From assembly GCA_023249475.1 (NCBI GenBank), contig JAHFCO010000022.1, forward strand, positions 1-39,384: a stretch of 39,384 nucleotides of DNA, written 5' to 3'. The DNA comes from Bacillota bacterium (GTDB lineage: Bacteria; Bacillota_I; Bacilli_A; Erysipelotrichales; Erysipelotrichaceae). Within the stretch, counting starts at the first letter, position 1. Each line of letters starts with the position of its first letter. The position numbers were made by a program, and so were the translations under genes. The notes under the pieces are model-generated. The model was given only the letters and a program-made list of their open reading frames with translations, had not been told where the DNA came from and made no database searches. Below, piece by piece: positions 33,272 to 39,384 of the stretch.

Positions 33272-33713
33272 AGCCTTGATTTCGTTGATTCATACGGTAG
33301 TTTTCCGCCAACCGCACGGCTTGTCTCACCAAATGTTCGCATTCTTTGACGGGTTTCCCGTCGATCTCCATTTTCGGGCGTGACTTGTTGAATTCAAGCA
33401 GATCGTCGCAACGCGTCGATCCTTTCGCGTCACGGAACGCTTCCCCGATTTCCTTGATGTCCGCATAGAACTTCGTCTTGGTTTCCTTGTCGACCGGATG
33501 GCCGTAGCCATATTCCAGACCCAAAGCCATGAAGGAACCGGTCAAGGCACCGCAGGCTTCCCCTAAGTGTCCCATCCCGCCACCGAACGAGGACGAAAGA
33601 TGGGCGGCTTGGTCGAGGTTCAATCCAAGATCGTCGGCGTAGGCGCAGAATACGGATTGTGCGCAGTTGTATCCTTGTCGAAAGAGTTCGACGGCTTTTT
33701 CTTCACGGTTCAT
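33270..33713 (-). CDS. C_GCAxxG_C_C family redox-type protein
   Basis: A 147-residue protein of the C_GCAxxG_C_C family. The sequence has GYNCAQSVF near residue 14, GEACGALTGSFMALGL near 52, then single Cys in TRCDDLL and KECEHLV. These conserved Cys residues are thought to bind a metal or cluster or act in redox; the function is not established. AGGTGG precedes the ATG at 33713, which overlaps the PHP gene stop by ATGA, so the two are one unit. Confidence 0.85.
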   Translation of the reverse strand: MNREEKAVELFRQGYNCAQSVFCAYADDLGLNLDQAAHLSSSFGGGMGHLGEACGALTGSFMALGLEYGYGHPVDKETKTKFYADIKEIGEAFRDAKGSTRCDDLLEFNKSRPKMEIDGKPVKECEHLVRQAVRLAENYRMNQRNQG

Positions 33714-34486
33714 TTTTCCACCTGTCTTTCATGGGTATGAGGGTATAAGTTGGGAAGTTTGGTTCCCGCATGTTTTTTCTCAAGATGGCGCAGAAAGGCT
33801 TCCGCATCCGTATTGACAATCAAGTCCAACGGGAAACCTACTTCGTCCAGTAATGTCAGGCAATTGTCGACGATGCCGACCTGCGATTCATGATGGGCGT
33901 CGCTGCTGACCAGGATCTTGATCCCCTTCCGTTTACACAAACCCAGCATCTCCAGGTTGTTTTCACGGACGTTGGGGCGGGCTTGGGGATGGGCCAGGGA
34001 ATTGTTGTTGAGTTCGAGAAGGACGTCGTATTCCTTCGCCGCATCGGTCACGATATCATAGTCCAAGGGAACCGACCCGTCGTCGGGATGGCTGACGATG
34101 TCGACCCATCCGCTTTTCATCGCGTTGACGATCGCATCGGTGTTTTGTTCCTTGGTCCCGGGGACATAGCAGAATTTATGGATCCCGGCGATCCGCAGTT
34201 CCATCTGGTTCATCAGACGCTCCGGCATGCTTAAGGTTCCTTCATAATCCAGGATATTGAGTTCGACCCCAAGCAAAAGATCGACACCCGCCTGATGGCG
34301 AGGGACGACGCTATAGTTGGAGAAGTAGAGATAGGAGCAGGTTCCCGGAACCCCTTCGGCGTGCTCCGTCACCCCGAGGATCTTCAGTCCCCGCCGTGAC
34401 GCGGCGTTGACCATTTCCCCCAAGGTGCTGTAGGCATGACCGCTGGCGATCGTATGGGTATGCACATCCAATTCAAAATGAAACAT
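33710..34486 (-). CDS. PHP-domain metal-dependent phosphatase (YcdX-like)
   Basis: A 258-residue PHP protein. It has DVHTHTIASGHAYSTLGEM near residue 7, VTEHAEG near 39, VSHPDD near 135 and SSDAHHESQVG near 205, the metal-binding His/Asp set of YcdX-type phosphatases. The likely activity is hydrolysis of a small sugar phosphate. GGAGGACG precedes the ATG at 34486. A -10 TATACT at 34511-34516 probably drives it and the downstream C_GCAxxG gene. The role in the local pathway is not clear. Confidence 0.85.
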   Translation of the reverse strand: MFHFELDVHTHTIASGHAYSTLGEMVNAASRRGLKILGVTEHAEGVPGTCSYLYFSNYSVVPRHQAGVDLLLGVELNILDYEGTLSMPERLMNQMELRIAGIHKFCYVPGTKEQNTDAIVNAMKSGWVDIVSHPDDGSVPLDYDIVTDAAKEYDVLLELNNNSLAHPQARPNVRENNLEMLGLCKRKGIKILVSSDAHHESQVGIVDNCLTLLDEVGFPLDLIVNTDAEAFLRHLEKKHAGTKLPNLYPHTHERQVEK

Positions 34487-34510
34487 GACACGTCCTCCGA
34501 ATCTACAACA

Positions 34511-34516
34511 AGTATA
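34511..34516 (-). promoter_or_regulatory. Putative -10 box of the PHP-C_GCAxxG unit
   Basis: Minus-strand TATACT 25 bases before the start codon. The -35 position falls inside the terminator hairpin at 34530-34557 and is weak. Confidence 0.4.
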
Positions 34517-34529
34517 GCACCATCGTAAA

Positions 34530-34557
34530 AAAAACGACGCGGATTCCCGTCGTTTTT
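34530..34557 (-). terminator. Rho-independent terminator of the SIS-to-aldolase operon
   Basis: AAAAACGACG (34530-34539) pairs with CGTCGTTTTT (34548-34557); on the minus strand an eight-T run follows. It ends the leftward operon right after the aldolase stop. Confidence 0.85.
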
Positions 34558-35195
34558 CAGATTGTTTTGCGCGCTTTTTCGACGATGCTTACAAATTCGC
34601 GCGAACGTTGTCGGATGTTTTCCAGAAACCCCTCGCTCCCGCTTTTCTTAAGGTCGGCCAATTGACTGCCGATGCCGATCGCGCTCGCCCCGGCGGACAA
34701 GTAGTCGTAGGCGTTGTCGAGGCCGATGCCGCCGGTGACCATGATGGGGATGCGGGGTAGAGGCGCTTTGATGTTTTTCAGGTAGTCCGGACCCAGTTGG
34801 ACGGCCGGGAAAAGCTTCACCATGTCCGCGCCGGCGAAAGCCGCCTTGGCGATTTCGGTGGGGGTGAAAACGCCGGGGACCACTTCGACGTTGCGCAGTT
34901 TGCAGTACTTGACCACCTCGACATCCAAGATCGGGGAGACGATGAACGTGGCGCCGGCCACAAGGGCTTTGCGGGCTTGGTCGAGGGTCAGTACCGTCCC
35001 GGCACCCAATGTGATCCCGTCGATGTCTTTGCAGGCTTCGACGGCTGCGTAGCCGCCCTCGTTTTCAACGGTGATTTCGATGGCGAAAACACCGCTTTCC
35101 TTCAGCGTTTCGACGACTTCGCGGATATTGCTTGCCGTGGCGTTGCGCAACACGGCGACGACGCCCGATTTCGCGATCGCTTCCTGTAGTTTCAT
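34557..35195 (-). CDS. KDPG/KHG aldolase-like class I aldolase
   Basis: A 212-residue TIM barrel of the 2-keto-3-deoxy-6-phosphogluconate aldolase family, which cleaves 2-keto-3-deoxy sugar acids to pyruvate and an aldehyde. Catalytic Glu40 in AIEITVEN and Schiff-base Lys127 in MVKLFPA are present. The usual EVTLRT Arg is Glu44 here, so the sugar-acid specificity may differ. ATG at 35195 with GAGGG; the GTG at 35207 overlaps the previous gene. Last in the operon, fitting a role as the final cleavage step. No 2-keto-3-deoxygluconate kinase or sugar-acid dehydratase is in the window. Confidence 0.88.
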   Translation of the reverse strand: MKLQEAIAKSGVVAVLRNATASNIREVVETLKESGVFAIEITVENEGGYAAVEACKDIDGITLGAGTVLTLDQARKALVAGATFIVSPILDVEVVKYCKLRNVEVVPGVFTPTEIAKAAFAGADMVKLFPAVQLGPDYLKNIKAPLPRIPIMVTGGIGLDNAYDYLSAGASAIGIGSQLADLKKSGSEGFLENIRQRSREFVSIVEKARKTI

Positions 35196-35203
35196 TGAAT
35201 CCC

Positions 35204-36145
35204 TCACTTTCGGAAGGCTAAGACACGGCGTGGATTGTGGATGAAGAGATCGTCGATGATGCGTTTCGAATCCAACGTTTCCGCATCCAACCGCTCTCTC
35301 AATTCTTCCTTGAACGTCTTCAGCAGATAGTCCAGACCGAACGTACCGCCGTATCCTTTAAAGTAGCTTTGGCGCGCGAAGTCGCCGCTGATCAGGATCT
35401 GGGTATGCAGGTTCTCTTTCGCCAAGCGCAGGATGTAGTCGATCGCCCGCTCTTTCGTATTGTACTTCGCTTTCGGGATGGAATCGTAGCCTAAGAACGC
35501 ACCGCGTTTCACCAGTTCGTAGTGGACGCTGAAATCATCCAGTTGATCCATGTGGCCCAGGATGATCGACGAAGGGTCAAGCCCTTCTTCGACGAAGAGG
35601 TCGAGCTGTTCCTTCGCCATGGTCCCCGCCTGGGTGTGGGTGGTGATGGGGATGCCCGTTGCGAGCGATGCGCGGGAAATCGCACGGAGTCCGATTTCCT
35701 CCCAGGGATGGATGACGTTCAAACTGGTGCCGATCTTCAACACACCCGGACGGATCCCGCTCCCGTCGACCCCCTCCTCGACTTCTTGGATCAATTCACG
35801 TGCGACCTCGTCGATCGACCGGTTCTCAAGAAACGCACGGTTGTACGTCCCTTTATTGAAGCCTCCGGTCGCGACGATGGATACGCCGCTTCTTTCATTG
35901 AGTTCTTTTAACTTAAAAATGTTTCGTCCATAATCGACCGTGGTCACTTCCACGATGAGCGATCCGCCGGCTTCCTTAAACAATCCAAGGTCGACGACGA
36001 TCTTGTCGAGGTCGTCGAGGACCATGGTCGGGTTTTCCGCCGCCACTTCTTGTGTCGCCGTCGTGTAGAGATGTTCATGGACATAGGTGTTCCCCACATC
36101 CTTCGCATCCACGAAGCCCATTACGGTTAAAATCTGTCCTTTCAC
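35204..36145 (-). CDS. Phosphotriesterase-family metallohydrolase, probable lactonase
   Basis: A 313-residue member of the phosphotriesterase-related (amidohydrolase) family. Metal ligands are His23 and His25 in VHEHL, carbamylated-type Lys137 in GVLKIGTS, His170 in TTHTQAG, His198 in LGHMDQ and Asp255 in SGDFAR. Relatives act as lactonases. Next to a dehydrogenase and an aldolase, opening of a sugar lactone is the best guess (inferred). GTG start at 36145 with AGGAGG, overlapping the oxidoreductase stop by 4 bases. Confidence 0.87.
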   Translation of the reverse strand: MKGQILTVMGFVDAKDVGNTYVHEHLYTTATQEVAAENPTMVLDDLDKIVVDLGLFKEAGGSLIVEVTTVDYGRNIFKLKELNERSGVSIVATGGFNKGTYNRAFLENRSIDEVARELIQEVEEGVDGSGIRPGVLKIGTSLNVIHPWEEIGLRAISRASLATGIPITTHTQAGTMAKEQLDLFVEEGLDPSSIILGHMDQLDDFSVHYELVKRGAFLGYDSIPKAKYNTKERAIDYILRLAKENLHTQILISGDFARQSYFKGYGGTFGLDYLLKTFKEELRERLDAETLDSKRIIDDLFIHNPRRVLAFRK

Positions 36146-37461
36146 ACCGGTTCCTCCTGTCGTAGGGTAAGGATCGCCCCGTTGGCGATCAAGGTTTTCT
36201 GTAGTTGTTTGATGTCGATGTCTTTGGGTGCTTTATGTTGCATGTACGCTAGGCTGGCGGCGGTTCCCGCCGCTTGTCCCATCGCCATGCATTGTCCCAT
36301 ACTGCGGACCGAGGCATGGGCGTCATGGGTCGCGGACAGGCAACGTCCGGCGACCAAGAGATTTTCGCTGTCTTTCGGGATCAATGAACGATAAGGAACC
36401 TGATAGGTCTGCCCTTCGGGAAGATAGGCCCAAACCGTCGAACTGGTTTGGTTGTGGTCTTCGATCGGCGCGCCGCATTCCACCACCGCGTCTTCGAATT
36501 GACGGGCGGATAAGACATCTTCGCGGGTCAAGGTATACTCGCCGAAGATCCGTCGTGTTTCACGCACCCCGATCTGGGTGCTGAAGTTCAGGAAACCGGC
36601 GTTTTCATAGCCGGGGAGATAATCTTTCATGAAGCGGAAATACTCGAGGGCTTGGCGTCGACCCAGGATCTCCGCCTTGGAGAGTTCGACGATATCGGTC
36701 GGGTCGGGAAGCGAAAGACGGACCATGTTGGTGGCCATGACGCCGGGCAGGGTCGTGATGTGGACGCTGCCTTCTTCACGGGGCAACCAATACTTGCCGC
36801 TGGCGTTGGCTTCCTTCATCCAAGCCCACATTTGGTTCTTGGTGAAGGTTTTGGCTTTTTCGTTATCGACGTTGCATAGCCTGAAGGTGGTCGTCAAGGC
36901 TTGGACCGGTTCATGCGAACCGATGCCGTCAAACGGAAGACCGGCGAGCGCGACGATGTCCGCGTCGCCCGAGGCATCGACGACGATGTCGGCCTCGATC
37001 TTCAGGAAACCGGATTTGTTGACGACGATCACCCCGGTGATCCTGTTTCCCTCCTTGACCACATCGACCACGAAACTATGCAGAAGGATATCGACTTTGG
37101 ATTCGGTCAACAGTTCTTCATAGACGACTTTCAGGGTTTCGGGATCATAGGTGATCCCCGTCCCCGCCCCGTAGGTGTTGGGGCGCAGCAACATCGCCCC
37201 TCTTTCCTTGAGTTTATCCAAAATCAGATCGGGGATGCCGCCGACCACTTTACGTCCTTCCTTGCCCGGGAGATAGAACCCGTAGAAGGTATCCAGGATG
37301 TAGGTGCTGGTCCCTCCCACGAAGCCATAGCGTTCCACCAGCATCGTCTTGCGGCCTTCCCTGGCGGAAGCGATCGCGGCGTTGCATCCGGCGCTACCGG
37401 CGCCCACGACCAAAATCTCGGTCTGTACGGTTCGGTCGATTCGTTTCGTGTAGTTTGTCAT
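36142..37461 (-). CDS. FAD-dependent oxidoreductase (FAD_oxidored family)
   Basis: A 439-residue flavoprotein. VVGAGSAGCNAAIASAREG near residue 18 is the dinucleotide-binding GxGxxG, followed by LVERYGFVGGTST, a second nucleotide-binding region near DIVVDASGDADI, and LLVAGRCLSATHDAHAS with SMGQCMAMGQAAGTAA at the C-terminus. These are typical of the FAD_oxidored group, whose substrates are mostly unknown. It overlaps the SDR stop by ATGA. With the SDR it gives two oxidation steps in the same operon. Confidence 0.87.
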   Translation of the reverse strand: MTNYTKRIDRTVQTEILVVGAGSAGCNAAIASAREGRKTMLVERYGFVGGTSTYILDTFYGFYLPGKEGRKVVGGIPDLILDKLKERGAMLLRPNTYGAGTGITYDPETLKVVYEELLTESKVDILLHSFVVDVVKEGNRITGVIVVNKSGFLKIEADIVVDASGDADIVALAGLPFDGIGSHEPVQALTTTFRLCNVDNEKAKTFTKNQMWAWMKEANASGKYWLPREEGSVHITTLPGVMATNMVRLSLPDPTDIVELSKAEILGRRQALEYFRFMKDYLPGYENAGFLNFSTQIGVRETRRIFGEYTLTREDVLSARQFEDAVVECGAPIEDHNQTSSTVWAYLPEGQTYQVPYRSLIPKDSENLLVAGRCLSATHDAHASVRSMGQCMAMGQAAGTAASLAYMQHKAPKDIDIKQLQKTLIANGAILTLRQEEPV

Positions 37462-38240
37462 TGGGCTGTCCAACCTCCGTCCACCGGGAGGATGATCCCG
37501 GTGATGAAATCCGATTCTGCGGCTGCGAGGAAGGTCGCGGCCTTCGCGACCGACAACGGGTTCCCCAGCGTGTGTTTGTGGGCATAGATGGGTTGTTTGT
37601 AATCCATATACTTCAGGATGTCCTCATCGCTTTGCGCCCGTAGACTCATGGGCGTTTCGATCAAGCCGGGTGCGATGACGTTGACCCGGATGTGTTGTTT
37701 GGCATAGTAGATCGCCATCGCCCTTGACAACCCGATGATGGCCGCCTTGGAGGCGGCATAGGCGTGGGTCGAAAACATTTCGTTTCCCCCGACCATGCCC
37801 AGGACGGAAGCGGTGTTGATGATGCACCCCGGACGGTTTGCATCCAGCCAACGCTTCACCATGAACTTGCTCATGACGATCTGGGTCGTGAGGTTGAGGT
37901 CGAAGGTTTGGCGATAGGCGTCCATCGAGAGTGAATGCAGGGGACCGTCGCCGAATCGGCGTCCGCTCCCGCCGGCGATGTTGAAGAGGACCTCGATTAA
38001 GCCGAATTCCTTTTCGATGCGCTCGAGGACGGCTTCGACTTGAACTTCGTCGGTACAGTCCACCGCTTCATAGCGGAAAGATTCCGGATCGGAAGAAAGA
38101 AGCGCGAGAACCAAAGGATCGTCTGCAGGTTTTACGTCGATCCCGACTACCTTGTCCCCTTGATTGAGAAACAGATTGACCGACGCTTGCCCGATCCCGC
38201 CCAGGGCGCCCGTGATCACGACGACGCGCCGCGGGTTCAT
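37458..38240 (-). CDS. SDR-family NAD(P)-dependent dehydrogenase
   Basis: A 260-residue classical short-chain dehydrogenase. It has TGALGGIG at residues 10-17 for cofactor binding, NIAG at 87-90, Ser145 in NTAS, and catalytic Tyr161 and Lys165 in YAASK. Asp35 after the second strand (GIDV) suggests preference for NAD. It would oxidise a hydroxyl, for example on a sugar or sugar acid. Overlaps the SIS gene by ATGA. No clear binding site, so expression probably depends on coupling. Confidence 0.92.
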   Translation of the reverse strand: MNPRRVVVITGALGGIGQASVNLFLNQGDKVVGIDVKPADDPLVLALLSSDPESFRYEAVDCTDEVQVEAVLERIEKEFGLIEVLFNIAGGSGRRFGDGPLHSLSMDAYRQTFDLNLTTQIVMSKFMVKRWLDANRPGCIINTASVLGMVGGNEMFSTHAYAASKAAIIGLSRAMAIYYAKQHIRVNVIAPGLIETPMSLRAQSDEDILKYMDYKQPIYAHKHTLGNPLSVAKAATFLAAAESDFITGIILPVDGGWTAQ

Positions 38241-39007
38241 TGGTTGCGCAAGGTACGACGACGATAGTCGTTGTAGGTGGCTTCGAAGACGGCGCGGGAG
38301 GCGTCGATGCCGATGAAATGGGGACTGGTCAAGACCAAGGGCGGTTGTCCGGCTTGGGTCAGCAATTCGGCGACGCGGGCTTTGATGAGGTTGACGACCA
38401 AGGTGTTCCCGATCGTCGAGGTCGGGGAGACGGGATAGATCAAGTCGGGGACGCGGACCGCCGCATCCCCCAGGGGGACGCAGGTATCGATGACCAGGTC
38501 GGCGATGTCGATCAGTTTCTTGCCGCTGGAATGTTTGACCGGGGTTTTCAGGCTGTTTTCAACCGCGACGACCGCGACCACGAACATCCCCCGCTGCTTG
38601 GCCCCCATCGCCATCTCGATGACGACGTTGCCCACGCCGCTGGTGGAGAAAAGCAAGAAAACGTCTTTGGGGTAAAAGACGAAATTGCGTAGGATCTGTT
38701 CGGCCAAGCCTTCCACGTTCTCGATGAACATGGCTTGGCGCTGTCCGTTGGCGCCGACGACCTGGTTGTGGTAGGTCATCGAAAGTTCGACGATGGGATG
38801 GAAGCCGGGATAGCTGCCATAGCGCGGAAAGACTTCTTCCACCGCCATGCGGGAATGGCCCGAGCCATAGACATGGACCAAGCCGCCGTCGGCGATGGCG
38901 TCGGCGAAACGCTTGGAAGCTTCCTCGATTTTGTCCATCTGGGTTTCGGCGATGTCGTCGACGATTTTTCTCGTCGCTCTCAAGTATTGTGCGTATACGT
39001 CGTTCAT
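38237..39007 (-). CDS. SIS-domain sugar isomerase-like protein (SIS_2 family)
   Basis: A 256-residue single SIS-domain protein. VHVYGSGHSRMAVEEVFPRYG near residue 44, LLFSTSGVGNVVIEMA near 118 and a conserved TPVKHSSGKKLIDIADLVIDTCVPLGDA segment match a family of putative phosphosugar isomerases. AAAGGG precedes the ATG at 39007. First gene of the operon, with promoter and palindrome directly upstream. A partial paralogue follows at the right edge. Its substrate is unknown. Confidence 0.82.
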   Translation of the reverse strand: MNDVYAQYLRATRKIVDDIAETQMDKIEEASKRFADAIADGGLVHVYGSGHSRMAVEEVFPRYGSYPGFHPIVELSMTYHNQVVGANGQRQAMFIENVEGLAEQILRNFVFYPKDVFLLFSTSGVGNVVIEMAMGAKQRGMFVVAVVAVENSLKTPVKHSSGKKLIDIADLVIDTCVPLGDAAVRVPDLIYPVSPTSTIGNTLVVNLIKARVAELLTQAGQPPLVLTSPHFIGIDASRAVFEATYNDYRRRTLRNQ

Positions 39008-39036
39008 GGTTTCCCTTTCAGAAGTTCTTCTTCTAT

Positions 39037-39079
39037 ATTTGTATATACAAATTATAGAATGTCGGATGAATTATCGCAA
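39037..39079 (-). promoter_or_regulatory. Promoter with a 16-bp perfect palindrome for the SIS-to-aldolase operon
   Basis: Minus-strand -35 TTGCGA (39074-39079), 17-base spacer, -10 TATAAT (39051-39056). ATTTGTATATACAAAT (39037-39052) is a perfect 16-bp palindrome overlapping the -10 and start site, a repressor position, with the same core as 3368-3379. Confidence 0.7.
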
Positions 39080-39089
39080 TCCTAACGCC

Positions 39090-39384
39090 TTATCGGCGGC
39101 TTCGCCGATCGTACTCGTCCATGACGGCGTCGAACGCTTCTTTGGCGGCTTCATCCCCGATGACCTGGGCGCCGGTGATGACAAACGGCGGTTTCTTCGC
39201 CTCGGTCAGCAGTTGGGCGACCCGTACCTTGATCCCGTTGACGATGGCGGAGTTGGCGATGGTCGACATCGGTCCAACCGGATACTTCAGACAGTCGATC
39301 CACATCGCGGCGTCGCCCACGGGCACGCAGGTATCGATCACAACGTCGCAGACGTCGACGAGTTTTTGCCCGGTCGAATGTTTC
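39090..39384 (-). CDS. SIS-domain protein, second copy (cut by the window edge)
   Basis: The C-terminal 97 or so residues of a protein closely resembling the 38237-39007 gene product: KHSTGQKLVDVCDVVIDTCVP against KHSSGKKLIDIADLVIDTCVP, and later PVGPMSTIANS. The N-terminus lies outside the window. Its stop is 30 bases past the palindromic promoter region, so it is likely upstream and perhaps separately controlled. Tandem duplication is likely. Confidence 0.85.
   Translation of the reverse strand, partial: KHSTGQKLVDVCDVVIDTCVPVGDAAMWIDCLKYPVGPMSTIANSAIVNGIKVRVAQLLTEAKKPPFVITGAQVIGDEAAKEAFDAVMDEYDRRSRR

Noticed and set aside
1-39384. CRISPR arrays, tRNAs, rRNAs, insertion sequences
   Set aside because: No regularly spaced repeats, cloverleaf-like sequences, or transposase motifs were seen on either strand.

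Overview
The window looks like an accessory metabolic region from an anaerobic, fermentative, Gram-positive-type bacterium (Bacillota or a Mollicutes-related lineage; this is inferred and I cannot name a genus). The evidence is strong AGGAGG-type ribosome binding sites, tightly packed operons with ATGA/GTGA overlaps, a mannose-family phosphotransferase system (PTS), DeoR and GntR sugar regulators, two oxygen-sensitive glycyl radical enzymes (GREs) and a corrinoid methyltransferase module. Almost every gene lies on the minus strand. No tRNA, rRNA, transposase, CRISPR array or phage gene was seen.

Region A (1-5080). A GRE and its radical-SAM activase form a two-gene unit with a good promoter and a clear terminator. 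Upstream is an AT-rich stretch with no intact gene, then a small membrane protein and a frameshifted secreted protein.

Region B (5083-17305). Twelve minus-strand genes, overlapping or separated by at most 14 bases, read as one operon: DeoR regulator, hexulose-phosphate synthase, phosphohexuloisomerase, UroD-type methyltransferase fused to a thioredoxin domain, CobW-family GTPase, DUF1638 protein, corrinoid protein, second UroD-type protein, ferredoxin/ASKHA corrinoid activator, DeoC-type aldolase, second GRE and its activase. It combines corrinoid C1 transfer, formaldehyde fixation or release, aldol cleavage and radical chemistry under one sugar-type regulator. I recognise no characterised pathway with this set. 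It is my main candidate for an undescribed system.

Region C (17468-21560). Two unknown membrane-anchored proteins run rightward to a bidirectional terminator. They are followed by a DeoR-NanE pair (leftward) and a GT14-like glycosyltransferase (rightward). A near-identical 19-bp element lies in front of both the region B operon and the glycosyltransferase.

Region D (21595-33224). This is an amino-sugar/mannose cluster: mannose-family PTS (IIA, IIB, IIC, IID), a two-SIS isomerase, a second NanE, a cupin-type phosphoglucose isomerase, three mannose-6-phosphate isomerase modules (one fused to N-acetylglucosamine-6-phosphate deacetylase) and a GntR regulator. The likely flow is PTS import, ManNAc-6-P to GlcNAc-6-P (NanE), then GlcN-6-P (NagA). 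No NagB is present, so the SIS protein may make fructose-6-P. The isomerases would connect mannose-6-P, fructose-6-P and glucose-6-P.

Region E (33248-39384). A small unit holds a PHP phosphatase and a C_GCAxxG protein. A second unit (SIS protein, SDR, FAD oxidoreductase, phosphotriesterase-family hydrolase, KDPG-aldolase-like enzyme) looks like a sugar or sugar-acid oxidation route. Its promoter carries the palindrome TTGTATATACAA, also found upstream of the region A GRE, suggesting one GntR/TreR-type regulator links the two ends. A second SIS paralogue is cut by the right edge.
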